From positions 1 to 64,000 of the forward strand of contig JAJRPF010000071.1 in NCBI GenBank assembly GCA_024280885.1: DNA of 64,000 nt. The letters run 5' to 3'. Shown in pieces: positions 51,313 through 59,288 of the stretch. Every line of letters starts with the position of its first letter. Position 1 is the stretch's first letter. Both the position numbers and the translations under genes were made by a program. The notes beneath the pieces were generated by a model that had not been told where the DNA came from, searched no databases, and saw nothing but the letters and a program-made list of their open reading frames with translations. The DNA comes from Planctomycetota bacterium (GTDB lineage: Bacteria; Planctomycetota; JAJSAM01; JAJVHW01).

Positions 51313-51629
51313 GGTGGCTGCGTCGTCTCCTCCTCGGACTCGGCCCACGCTACGAGGCGCAGGCGGTTCTGTGGGACCGCGACGCGGACGACGGCGGCGA
51401 GATGCAGGACTGCGTCGATTGGCTTCCGTTCCACGTGGAACGCGATCCGGCGGGCGTGGCGTGGCTCTACGTTCGACGGCGCATCCCTTGGTGGGAGCGC
51501 ATCGATCGTGCTCTCACGCGGGTGCCGCGCAGTGAAGAAGAAGCAGGACACCGAGGACCTGCGCCGCGATCGCCGCGTGACGGTCCGATGCCGGTGCGGC
51601 CAGTCGTATCCGTCCCGTCGCTCAAGTAG
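51309..51629 (+). CDS. Small basic phage protein
   Basis: A 106-residue protein from GTG 51309. The first 75 residues, with three Trp and a charged N-terminus (MRWLRRLLLGLG), look coding. The last 30 run over the start of a zinc-ribbon gene in another frame and are Pro/Arg-rich, so the true end may be reached through a frame change or the overlap is real. Function unknown. Confidence 0.45.
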   Translation: MRWLRRLLLGLGPRYEAQAVLWDRDADDGGEMQDCVDWLPFHVERDPAGVAWLYVRRRIPWWERIDRALTRVPRSEEEAGHRGPAPRSPRDGPMPVRPVVSVPSLK

Positions 51630-51711
51630 CGAATGCCCAAAGTGCGGCCGCCGCGGCGGGACCGCGTTCCACCACAGAACACACGCCGGGTCGTTGCGCC
51701 CGGAACGATAG
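51532..51711 (+). CDS. Small zinc-ribbon protein
   Basis: A 59-residue protein from GTG 51532: RCRCGQSYPSR then ECPKCGRRG, a CxC/CxxC zinc ribbon, in a basic context. It overlaps the previous frame by 98 bp and lacks a ribosome-binding site, so the start is uncertain. The ribbon itself is convincing. Confidence 0.5.
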   Translation: MKKKQDTEDLRRDRRVTVRCRCGQSYPSRRSSSECPKCGRRGGTAFHHRTHAGSLRPER

Positions 51712-51722
51712 GAGACTCCCCC

Positions 51723-52460
51723 ATGCGCTCTCGCACTCTCTTTGCCCTCGCTCTCTTCGTCGCGGTCTTCCTGTGGGGCTGCGGCACGCCCGGTACCGAA
51801 CACGCGGCCACCGCAACCGATGATGCCGTCGCCGTCGCCGAACGAGCGACGGCCATGACCGCGCGAAGCGGCGACGCCGGATCGGAGAAGTCGCAGGTCG
51901 ATCCGTCGACGGCCGTCGCGTACGCGGCCACCGGCGGTGCGACCGCGATCGCCGCGCCTGGCAAAGCGATCAAGGACGGGCAGAACACGACGACCGGCAA
52001 CGTGCAGACCGGGATCATGCTCGCCGGGGCGACCGACTCGCAGATGGTCTACGCGACGGCGATGATCGAGAACGACAAGTCGCTGCAGTCCATCGGCGCA
52101 CAGATCGACACGCTACTCGTGACGTGGAGCGCGGAGGGCGGACAGACGGCCGCGAACGCCACGATGCTCACCGAGCTGCGGACGTCCTACGAGACGCGCT
52201 TCGACGCACTCTCGAAGCTCGGACAGGCGGCGATGCCGCAGAGCGTGGACTTCTCGAAGCTTTCGACGCTGGGCGTCTTCAACTGGTCGAGCGGCTACGC
52301 CGTCGGTGCGGAACAGAAGCCGATGTCGGATGCCGAGGCGGTCGCTGCTCGAGGAGCGGCCATCGCGCAGTGGCAGGCGATCAAGGCGATCGCGACGGAG
52401 TCTGAGGACGACGTCGTGGATGGCGGTGAGGTCCCGCCGACGACGAGGCCGGCCGAGTAG
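51723..52460 (+). CDS. Phage-encoded lipoprotein
   Basis: A 245-residue protein with AGGAG upstream. The signal peptide ends FLWGCG, with Cys about residue 20 as lipidation site. The mature part is Ala/Thr-rich with long helices (residues 120-200) and an acidic end. It lies at the start of the lysis-type segment. It might take part in outer-membrane disruption or in blocking superinfection; neither is shown by sequence. Confidence 0.65.
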   Translation: MRSRTLFALALFVAVFLWGCGTPGTEHAATATDDAVAVAERATAMTARSGDAGSEKSQVDPSTAVAYAATGGATAIAAPGKAIKDGQNTTTGNVQTGIMLAGATDSQMVYATAMIENDKSLQSIGAQIDTLLVTWSAEGGQTAANATMLTELRTSYETRFDALSKLGQAAMPQSVDFSKLSTLGVFNWSSGYAVGAEQKPMSDAEAVAARGAAIAQWQAIKAIATESEDDVVDGGEVPPTTRPAE

Positions 52461-52463
52461 GTC

Positions 52464-52937
52464 GTGACTATCCCTCGATCGCTGCACGACCGCTTCGCGG
52501 AGAAGTTCGCTCGGCGCGCACCGGATCAGTGCTGGCCGTGGACGGCTGGCCGAACGAGCGACGGTTATGGAGTCATCCGTCTCGAGGATGGCGTCTGCGG
52601 CCGCGCCCATCGCGTGGCGTGGGAGGCCGTCCATGGACCCGTTCCCCAGGATCTCCACGTGCTGCACCACTGCGACAACCGGCGATGCGTCAATCCGGCG
52701 CATCTCTACGTCGGCACGAACGCCGACAACGTGGCGGACCGGGAGCGCAGACATCGACGACGTTCGCCGCGTGGCGGGCGGAACGGTCGTGCGCGTTTGA
52801 CGCCAGGTCGCGTCCGTGAAATTCGGCAGCGCGCTGCGAACGGCGCTCTGCTCTGCGTGCTCGGTCGCGAGTTTGGCGTAGGCCGGACGCAGATCGGTAG
52901 GATCGTCCGTCGAGAGCAGTGGGGGCATGTCACGTGA
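52464..52937 (+). CDS. HNH endonuclease
   Basis: A 157-residue enzyme from GTG 52464. The core CWPWTAGRTSDGYG, HRVAWEAVHGPVP and LHHCDNRRCVNPAHLYVGTN, seen in part, holds the HNH metal-binding histidines and a zinc Cys pair. The C-terminal 50 residues are a helix-turn-helix-like recognition domain. Free-standing HNH nucleases of this subtype act as homing enzymes or aid DNA packaging. It sits inside the lysis segment, away from the terminase, which suggests a homing-type insertion. Confidence 0.88.
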   Translation: MTIPRSLHDRFAEKFARRAPDQCWPWTAGRTSDGYGVIRLEDGVCGRAHRVAWEAVHGPVPQDLHVLHHCDNRRCVNPAHLYVGTNADNVADRERRHRRRSPRGGRNGRARLTPGRVREIRQRAANGALLCVLGREFGVGRTQIGRIVRREQWGHVT

Positions 52938-53539
52938 GCCCGGAGCCCACCCTCCTGGCGTACCACGAGGCACGCTCACGAATTCGCGATCTCGACGTTA
53001 TCGCGTTCCGTGGAAATGGGATTGTCTCGCGCGCGATCCGCCGCGTCACCGGCGGCACCGTCACGCACGTCGGGATCGCCGTCTGGTGGGGCGACGCGCT
53101 CATGATCCTCGAGTCGCGCGAGATGCGCGGCCATCGCACGGTGTGGCTCTCGCGCGAGATCAAGAAGGCGGGCTCCGTGCTCTGGTATCGCAGCCGGGAT
53201 CTCGACAAGAGCGTCGATTCCTATAACGGATCCTATAACAACGCTGTGCATAACGCCCTCTCCTGGGCGCAACGGGCCTCGGGGGCACCGTACTCGTATC
53301 GCGGCTGCTTGCGCTTCCTGCGCCGCGTCATGCCGACGCTCTTCGCCTTCCTGCCGAACCCAGACCGGGACTCCCTCGGCTACGGGCCGCGCTTCTGCTC
53401 GGCGTTCGTCAGCGCCGTCCTGCGCATGGCGGCCGCGGATCCACGAACGGAGCTCGACGACGCCGCGACGTCGCCGGCGGACCTGGTCGCATCGCCGCGC
53501 CTCGAGCTGCTCGGGCGTCTGGAGGTTGTGCCCCGATGA
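52934..53539 (+). CDS. Permuted NlpC/P60-type peptidase, possible endolysin
   Basis: A 201-residue protein from GTG 52934. DVIAFRGNGIVSRAIRRVTGG then THVGI with His45, and later FCSAFVSAV with Cys155, show the circularly permuted papain-like fold (YiiX/YaeF type). Both catalytic residues are present. These enzymes cut peptidoglycan peptides or amide or ester bonds. Position before a membrane protein suggests a lysis role, but no signal or wall-binding domain is seen. Confidence 0.78.
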   Translation: MSPEPTLLAYHEARSRIRDLDVIAFRGNGIVSRAIRRVTGGTVTHVGIAVWWGDALMILESREMRGHRTVWLSREIKKAGSVLWYRSRDLDKSVDSYNGSYNNAVHNALSWAQRASGAPYSYRGCLRFLRRVMPTLFAFLPNPDRDSLGYGPRFCSAFVSAVLRMAAADPRTELDDAATSPADLVASPRLELLGRLEVVPR

Positions 53540-53916
53540 AGCTCGCTCTCCTCGCCGCGGCCGCGCCCGCGGTTGTGATCCTCTCGGTCGTCGAGAGCTC
53601 CCCGACCGCCGAGATCCTCGCAGCCGTCGCGGCCATCGCGTCGGCGGTCGGGCTCGGCGGTCTGATCAAGCTCTCGATGAAGGCGCAGCGCGACCGCGAG
53701 GAACGCGCTGACAAACGACTCGAGGACGTGCTCGATACGGCAGCAGCCGAGCGCGCAAAGGACCGCGAGAAGGACCGCGAGGAGCGCCTCGCTGCCGCCG
53801 AGCGGGAGGAGCGGCACCGCGACCGCGTCGATGAGCGCCAGGTGGAGCTCGTCGAGGAAATGCGGGGGCTGAGGTCCGATGTCAAGTCGGGCGCGGGCTG
53901 CCGAGCGACGGTCTGA
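53536..53916 (+). CDS. Membrane protein with charged coiled coil, holin- or spanin-like
   Basis: A 126-residue protein: two N-terminal hydrophobic segments (LALLAAAAPAVVILSVV and about 28-46) and then a highly charged Arg/Glu/Asp helix to the end. The ATG overlaps the peptidase stop by 4 bp. The layout would suit a holin with a long cytoplasmic tail or an inner-membrane spanin subunit. It is the last rightward gene of the virion and lysis block. Confidence 0.6.
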   Translation: MKLALLAAAAPAVVILSVVESSPTAEILAAVAAIASAVGLGGLIKLSMKAQRDREERADKRLEDVLDTAAAERAKDREKDREERLAAAEREERHRDRVDERQVELVEEMRGLRSDVKSGAGCRATV

Positions 53917-53917
53917 G

Positions 53918-53942
53918 CGCGGAAGAGCCTCGGGACTTCGCG
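53918..53942 (+). terminator. Hairpin between convergent genes
   Basis: CGC-G-GAAG and CTTCGCG form a 7-bp stem with one bulge around a 10-nt loop, two bases after the end of the rightward block and before the stop of the leftward cargo. No T tract; weak evidence for a terminator. Confidence 0.35.
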
Positions 53943-53948
53943 TGGGCG

Positions 53949-54401
53949 CTAGCCGCCAGGAACGACTCCGTCTCGCACCTGCTTGGGGTCTAGGTGCTCC
54001 GCGATTCCCGCGACGCAGGTCGCGAAGATCGCGACTTGCGCTGGCTTCAAGTGGCGCGCGAATTTGATGTGAGCGTGCCAGTCAGTGGGATTGCGATCCC
54101 AATCGATCGGTAGGATGCCGGGGTACACGGAACGGATCTTCTCGAATTTCTGGCGGTCGATGTACGCGACACCAAACCTTCCGTGGCTTGGCTCCTTCAT
54201 GACCTCCGCGCGCCCCTCACCGTCGCTGTTATCTAGGAACACGGAGACCGCGTGACCGGACTCCTGGAACGCCTTCGCGCCGACGGTTCGTGGGGCTTGC
54301 GTCGTTACCAACGACCTCTTGTCTCCGATGCCACGCAAGAGCGACAGGGGGTGACCAGTGGAGTCGTCCGGTTCAGCGGCGTCTGCGTCGGGTTCCAGCA
54401 C
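53949..54401 (-). CDS. Accessory protein of unknown function (cargo)
   Basis: A 150-residue soluble protein, last gene of a three-gene leftward set. The apparent start is GTG 54401. No signal or membrane segment. Aromatic and His residues in VYPGILPIDWDRNPTDWHAHIKF, seen in part, hint at an enzyme or ligand site, but no family is recognised. Codon and base use are less GC-extreme than in the virion genes. Confidence 0.55.
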   Translation of the reverse strand: MLEPDADAAEPDDSTGHPLSLLRGIGDKRSLVTTQAPRTVGAKAFQESGHAVSVFLDNSDGEGRAEVMKEPSHGRFGVAYIDRQKFEKIRSVYPGILPIDWDRNPTDWHAHIKFARHLKPAQVAIFATCVAGIAEHLDPKQVRDGVVPGG

Positions 54402-54422
54402 TTCGCCGCAGCGCTCGAGTAG

Positions 54423-55067
54423 CTAGGCGCCACACGGCTCGGTGATTGCGATCGACGACAACTCCTGCTCGATGCGAGCTAATGCGTCGCGGTTCAAGGG
54501 ATGATCCTGGAACGGCTCCATTTGGCCGTCTCGAAAGCGGATCGTCCACCACCGCATCTCACTCGGGTCGCCCGCTACGTAGGCATGCACGCGGGCATCG
54601 GCGGCGTACCACGAGAACAGCTCTCCCTCATCGACGAAGGTCACTCCAGGTAACGCAGTGATTTCGCGCAATTTATCCCGAATGGCGAGCCGTTCGCGAT
54701 CACGCATCGTCACGAAGTGAAGCTCCGCGTCAGGTACGCGGACTCGCGCCCGTAGGGCCTCAGACCACTTGCCAAGCGAGGCGGACATATCCCCTTGGGA
54801 CGGCCCATCCCGACTCCGTTCGAAGTCGACCTCTGGTAGAGACCCGGTCGCCGCACACGCTACCGTGAACGACAAGATGGCCATGGCAGCCGCAGAGGCA
54901 GCAGAGGCCAACACTCGCTTGTGCGTTCGCAGTGGCGCTGGCCCCATCTGGTGACGCTTCCCTCGCAATCCAAGCGCCTCTTCACGGCGAAGCTCAGTGC
55001 GTGAAACATCGCCAGCACTCGTTGTGACGCAACCAGGAAGGCCGTCGAACAGGTCGGAGTCATTCAT
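54423..55067 (-). CDS. Membrane-anchored accessory protein (cargo)
   Basis: A 214-residue protein from ATG 55067, which overlaps the end of the upstream gene (AAAAATGAATGA). One membrane helix (ASAASAAAMAILSFTVACAA, about residues 56-75) separates a basic N-terminal part from an extracytoplasmic domain of about 130 residues with two Trp and an acidic centre. Family unknown. Part of the leftward cargo set. Confidence 0.55.
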   Translation of the reverse strand: MNDSDLFDGLPGCVTTSAGDVSRTELRREEALGLRGKRHQMGPAPLRTHKRVLASAASAAAMAILSFTVACAATGSLPEVDFERSRDGPSQGDMSASLGKWSEALRARVRVPDAELHFVTMRDRERLAIRDKLREITALPGVTFVDEGELFSWYAADARVHAYVAGDPSEMRWWTIRFRDGQMEPFQDHPLNRDALARIEQELSSIAITEPCGA

Positions 55068-55731
55068 TTTTGTCGTCTCTCTCGGCGAGCGCGGTATCCG
55101 CCCCACCACCATCGACATTATCTGAACCGGAAATGAGCGTGTCAAGTTGATCGAGAAATGACGCGAGGCAGCCACAGCTCATCGAGACGGCAACGATAGG
55201 CTCAACGCCTTCTCCGTTCGCAGGCTCACGCTGCTCTGCGACGAGCCGCAGATTCCGAGGTGTGAACATGAACCAGTCTATCTGAGCGCCCACATTTGCG
55301 GAAACCGTTGCTCGACACATCGATGCCGACGATGTCCAAATCCGCGCGGCGTCTAGCGATGCGATCTGCTCTTCGGCGAGCGCCGGCGGGCGCGCGTCCT
55401 CGGAAGCGTACAGTCTCACACTCGCGCGAAAGCCCGCGTTGAACGTCTTACGGACGCGCCGAAGACTGTCGTACTCAACCTGCAGGACGGCCAAAGCTGT
55501 CAGCCTTCCTGGGACGACCATCTGGCCGAACATGACGTGGATCGACTTTCCGCCCGCCCATAGCCTGTCCAGCCTCACAGATTGGCACGTGAACGCGCGC
55601 GTAGGGGCTGGGATTTCGTCCAAACGCACGGTGATGATCCCGCGCGCCGTATCCAAGGAGTAGTGCTTCCCAACGTCGACGCGCGCGACCGATCGGCTCT
55701 TCCCCTGGGCCTTTCCTTTTTGCTTCGACAT
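55060..55731 (-). CDS. Accessory protein of unknown function (cargo, first gene)
   Basis: A 223-residue protein from ATG 55731 with GAGGTGT upstream. The N-terminus is basic (MSKQKGKAQGKSRS). The rest is beta-rich with regular hydrophobic strands (GIITVRLDEIPAPTRAF, IHVMFGQMVV, FRASVRLYAS, DWFMFTPRNLRLV) and ends acidic. No recognisable motif. It starts the three-gene leftward set and may be under its own promoter in the upstream 745-bp gap. Confidence 0.6.
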   Translation of the reverse strand: MSKQKGKAQGKSRSVARVDVGKHYSLDTARGIITVRLDEIPAPTRAFTCQSVRLDRLWAGGKSIHVMFGQMVVPGRLTALAVLQVEYDSLRRVRKTFNAGFRASVRLYASEDARPPALAEEQIASLDAARIWTSSASMCRATVSANVGAQIDWFMFTPRNLRLVAEQREPANGEGVEPIVAVSMSCGCLASFLDQLDTLISGSDNVDGGGADTALAERDDKNE

Positions 55732-56476
55732 GACACCTCTTCTGCGAATTCCGCACGCTAACCGAACTGCACCAGAGCGATCACGCAGTTTCGCATTCGA
55801 CCGTCCGCAGATCCGCCAAGGCCACAGCGCGCATGTACGCGATTGACGACAGCCAGCTCCAGCCTCTCGTAGAGGAAAGGGGAATGTGATGTGGAGTGTG
55901 AAGAAACCGGACTTGCGGCGCGAGGTACGCGCACCGGCCATCGTCGTTTCTGAACCGGGACGGGGGTCAGGCGCCGGAGTCGGCGCGCGGGCCAGCAGAT
56001 CGCCGGAGGCTCGAGGTCGAGTCTGCTCACAGTCGTATTGCGAAGTCGGTCAAGCGCTTGCGCCGAAAATCGCGAGCAGTCACGTTTCCTCTTCAGCGCC
56101 GAACGGCGTGGTGCCGACATGCAATCACCGCTTCTTGATCTCGAGCTGGGCACCGCAGAAGACCTGCACTCGGGGGCCAGGGACTCTCACCCAGACCTCG
56201 CTCAGCGCCACCCCTGGCTGCAGACGGCACCTCCCCGCCGCACGCGATCGAGGTCGAGGGCGGAGCCCACTCCTCGGCGTCACGTGCATTCCAGCGCCAT
56301 CCACCGGGCCACATCACACCCGCCCTCGCCGTGCACGTCGGCGCGATAAGGGAAGATATCGAAGGACGAGTCGAGCGGACCCTCGGATGAGTACAGCGCC
56401 GCAGCGCGGGCACATCCGCGTCATGCGACCGCCCGTCGTCGCGGTCGCGCCGCCGCGCCGCCGCGCCGATGTGCAG
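55732..56476. other. 745-bp region without a supported gene
   Basis: Open frames here have atypical composition and no ribosome-binding sites or motifs. The right end carries a GCC/GCG triplet run (56444-56467). In a genome with almost no other gap above 100 bp outside 23.3-23.8 kb, this suggests a junction between two cargo insertions, a remnant gene, or promoters for the gene at 55060. Nothing more can be claimed. Confidence 0.5.
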
Positions 56477-56860
56477 TCACAACGCGGTAGTAGGCTCCGC
56501 CCTCCGAACCGCCGCGATCATGTAGGCACCCGCGAGGGCCATGAGGCCGCCCGCAATCGCGAGCTCGGTCAGCCGACTCACTTGAAGTGCGCCAAGGCAC
56601 CCGCACGAGCTCGCGCTCGGTTGCACCACCGATGTCGCGAAGATGAACGTCGTCGCCAACAGGAAGAACGCGATGGAACTCGCGATTCGCCATCGACCGA
56701 GACTCAGCGCGCCACCGATGACGAGTTCAAGAACCGTCGCAAGCTGTACCGCAATTCCGTACCACAGCGGCCACTCGCCGGAGGACGGGTCCGGAGCGGT
56801 CAACTTGAGCAGTCCTAGTGCAATCAAGATCGTCCCACAGAAGAGGTCGAACGCTCTCAT
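56477..56860 (-). CDS. MauE/DoxX-type redox-associated membrane protein
   Basis: A 127-residue protein with four predicted membrane helices. The SSCGCLGAL motif between helices three and four (residues 83-91) is the CxC-type signature of MauE-like proteins, which support disulfide formation or reduction of exported cysteine-rich partners. It is the last gene of a leftward four-gene set that begins with a 12-cysteine secreted protein. The ATGA overlap with 56857 shows coupling. Carried inside a prophage, it is accessory cargo. Confidence 0.72.
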   Translation of the reverse strand: MRAFDLFCGTILIALGLLKLTAPDPSSGEWPLWYGIAVQLATVLELVIGGALSLGRWRIASSIAFFLLATTFIFATSVVQPSASSCGCLGALQVSRLTELAIAGGLMALAGAYMIAAVRRAEPTTAL

Positions 56861-57858
56861 GGCTGCAGAATTTGTCGTATGTCCGCGACCAGACGTCGGC
56901 GGTCAGCGGCCCAGTTCATCAGAAGCTCGTCCAGTTCGGGAATCTCGCTTCGCTCAAGAAGGTGTGCGACACCGTTTGCGACGAAGAAGACGGGGTAGCG
57001 CGCCTGATCGACGAGATCCATACTCCCGCGCGCACGCGCTGCTCCCAGGAGGCGCCAATAGTCACGGCGATACTTCTCGCGTGAGCGCGTGCGGCTCCGC
57101 GTAAGCGTGAGGAGCCCACGCCACTGCTCCTCGGTCAGTTCTCTGAAGCCATCGGGGATACGTCTCGAGCCCGGCTTCACGCGCTCAAGTCTCGACGCAA
57201 TCATCCGCGCCTCTTCCAGCGGGAGTAGATTGAACGGTCCAGACTGATGCCCGGCCGCAGTCGCGACGGCCCCGTCAACGTTCCAGGCCAGAATCGAGAA
57301 GGTCCCATTTCCGAGAGCCGACGGCAGTTCGCCGCCGAGAGCCATCCGACGCGCGGTGACTTCGAAGATAGTCTCCGCCAGAGGAGACTCGCCGTTCCCG
57401 AACGGAACGGAGCCCCCATCACGGGATACGGTTGGCACCACCTGAGCAGGATCGACACTCGCCCGGACCCGGACGTGATCTACCAACTTCCGGTACATCT
57501 GTTCCAAGTCAAACTCACGAAACATGTCCACCCGAGCCGCCCACACGTCGCTCGCATCCGCCATGTTCCGCGGGACAGCAATCGAGTGCTCGCCGCGCCC
57601 CGCCGGATCCGTGCCGCCATCTCGTTCGCCGGCAGAATCGCTGCCATCTGCCTCGGTCTCTGCGGCAGCTTCGAACACGGTCTCGGCGGTCCCCGTCCAG
57701 TTGCGCACAGCCTCCGCAACTTGCTCATTCGAGCGCGTATCGACGTCGGGCTTCGGTGCGGAAACGGCCGGACCGACAGTGAGCGCAAGCGCCATCCGGA
57801 CGGCCGCTCCGAACAGCAGTGCGGCGGCGAGTCCGCCGGTGCGTGTGCTCCAACTCAT
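56857..57858 (-). CDS. Exported membrane-anchored protein of unknown function
   Basis: A 333-residue protein with an N-terminal hydrophobic segment (LAAALLFGAAVRMALALTV) and a large extracytoplasmic domain. Residues 40-95 are acidic and low-complexity; 95-333 are mostly helical with a basic stretch (SRTRSREKYRRDYWRLL). No cysteine after the signal part. It overlaps both neighbours by 4 bp. Probably a partner of the adjacent exported protein of similar layout. Confidence 0.65.
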   Translation of the reverse strand: MSWSTRTGGLAAALLFGAAVRMALALTVGPAVSAPKPDVDTRSNEQVAEAVRNWTGTAETVFEAAAETEADGSDSAGERDGGTDPAGRGEHSIAVPRNMADASDVWAARVDMFREFDLEQMYRKLVDHVRVRASVDPAQVVPTVSRDGGSVPFGNGESPLAETIFEVTARRMALGGELPSALGNGTFSILAWNVDGAVATAAGHQSGPFNLLPLEEARMIASRLERVKPGSRRIPDGFRELTEEQWRGLLTLTRSRTRSREKYRRDYWRLLGAARARGSMDLVDQARYPVFFVANGVAHLLERSEIPELDELLMNWAADRRRLVADIRQILQP

Positions 57859-58739
57859 CGCACGATCTCCGCCGCGTCCTCAACGAGTTTTTCGTCGGCG
57901 CGCCGATTGGCGTCTTCCGCTGCGAGTAGTTCTGGATTTCGGTCTCGTCGCGCAACTCGCCAATCCGACATGCTCACGCGGTAGGCGAGCACATCAGAAT
58001 CCAGGAACTCACCGTTGGATGCGACTTGATCTACGAGGCTGGCAAGCTCGACGAAGCGGCGTCTCTCCTCAATCTCGGCTTCGCGCAGGCGCGAGAGCGC
58101 CATCTCCAACTGTTCGTCCGTCAGGGCGTCCCTCGGGAGGCGCTCAACGATAGCCATCAACGAACTCGCCGGCGAGGCTGGAGGTGCGAAATCTCGCCCT
58201 ACCACGGAGCCGAGGTAGTCCGTCGACCCGGCCATACTAAACACGTCCTCCACCCATGGAGCGATCCCGAGCCCATTCAGCAGGCTCATCCGATCGCGCA
58301 GCATTCGGTCCCCGATGGTCGCCCGTGCCCGAGTGACTTGACTGTCCTGCCGTTGCACGGGCAATTTCGACTCCACCCAATAGGCGCGATGCCAGATGGG
58401 GGCGCCAGCCTCGCCTCTGATCATCGAGGCCCCGTCCTTCGTTGGAGCCCAGTCGGCGGTCGTGGTTGGCCGTGTTGAAGTGACATCGACATTGGACGGG
58501 TCGGGTGACGCAACGAGCGCGGGATCCTCCCGACCGCGCGTATTCACATCGGCGCGCACTCGATTGGACGGCCTGTTCGCCGACTTCGCTGGCTCGGCGC
58601 TGTGATCTTGAAGACTGAACCCGTCAGGGGCTTCGCTCTCAAGCCACCACTCCGCCATGAAGAACCCCACGCAGACTGCGGTGATCAATGTCACGACTTC
58701 GCGGTTCGTCAGCGGTCCGCCAGTATTCTCATTTCTCAT
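57855..58739 (-). CDS. Exported membrane-anchored protein of unknown function
   Basis: A 294-residue protein: one N-terminal membrane helix (VVTLITAVCVGFFMAEWWL), a low-complexity linker (45-105), then a helical domain. The end, DEQLEMALSRLREAEIEERRRF and ELLAAEDANRRADEKLVED, seen in parts, is a charged helix pair. General layout resembles the downstream 56857 protein (TM, acidic linker, helical domain), so the two may form a complex in the periplasm. No clear ribosome-binding site at 58739. Confidence 0.65.
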   Translation of the reverse strand: MRNENTGGPLTNREVVTLITAVCVGFFMAEWWLESEAPDGFSLQDHSAEPAKSANRPSNRVRADVNTRGREDPALVASPDPSNVDVTSTRPTTTADWAPTKDGASMIRGEAGAPIWHRAYWVESKLPVQRQDSQVTRARATIGDRMLRDRMSLLNGLGIAPWVEDVFSMAGSTDYLGSVVGRDFAPPASPASSLMAIVERLPRDALTDEQLEMALSRLREAEIEERRRFVELASLVDQVASNGEFLDSDVLAYRVSMSDWRVARRDRNPELLAAEDANRRADEKLVEDAAEIVR

Positions 58740-58760
58740 CGCGCGTGAACGCCGTTGGGG

Positions 58761-59162
58761 CTACGGGCACACGCATGAGTAGACCTCGAAATCCGGGTCA
58801 TACTCCTCGACGCACTGTCCCCCGCAGAGCACGTCCATGCAGAAGTGGTAGCTGCCGCCGCCCCAGACGTCATACGCGAGCGGCCGACAGTCATCGCCGC
58901 CATCGTCGATCGTCCCATCGCACGTACAGAGGTAGGTGGTGTCCAGGCCGGTGGCCAACGGGGTCTCAAGGCAGCTGACGGGCTGCGGGCAGCCGGTACT
59001 ACACATAACCGCCCAGCGATTCTTGTTCAGGTCATAGACGGTATTGGTGCCTCGACACGTACCCGCCAACGCGACCGCTTCTGCCATGCTGAACACTGCG
59101 ACACTGAGTCCAATGATCAACCCAAGTCCGCCCAGCCTGGCGAGTGATTTCATGCTGGTCAT
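58761..59162 (-). CDS. Secreted 12-cysteine protein
   Basis: A 133-residue protein. Sec signal peptide (LGLIIGLSVAVFSMAEAVALAG) then a mature part of about 97 residues with 12 cysteines, several as CxC or CxxxC, and two tryptophans. ATG 59162 has GGGAG upstream. Six disulfides would be possible. The methylamine dehydrogenase light chain also has 12 cysteines and needs MauE, but I see no sequence homology beyond that. It leads an operon whose last gene encodes a MauE-type protein, which would be its maturation partner. Confidence 0.72.
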   Translation of the reverse strand: MTSMKSLARLGGLGLIIGLSVAVFSMAEAVALAGTCRGTNTVYDLNKNRWAVMCSTGCPQPVSCLETPLATGLDTTYLCTCDGTIDDGGDDCRPLAYDVWGGGSYHFCMDVLCGGQCVEEYDPDFEVYSCVCP

Positions 59163-59199
59163 GAGAGTCTCCCTTCTCCGATCATGCCGGATCACCGAC

Positions 59200-59242
59200 G
59201 TCCACAATGGACATGGTATGCATGACCAGACGCGCGCGTCAA
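59200..59242 (-). promoter_or_regulatory. Promoter and operator of the Cys-rich operon
   Basis: On the minus strand TTGACG (59242-59237) and TACCAT (59218-59213) are 18 bp apart, a good sigma-70-type match. Directly after the -10 box is the inverted repeat GTCCA-CAA-TGGAC (59200-59212), suited to a repressor over the start of transcription. The site lies between the RuvC-like gene and the secreted-protein gene, so the cargo can be expressed on its own in a lysogen. Confidence 0.5.
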
Positions 59243-59288
59243 GCGTTCGGCGGCAGATCGCTGGCATTGAGGATCTCGTGGAGGAGCC

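Noticed and set aside
55886-56818. 310-codon open frame on the plus strand
   Set aside because: Composition is unlike a protein, there is no ribosome-binding site, and its right part is opposite to the MauE-like gene.
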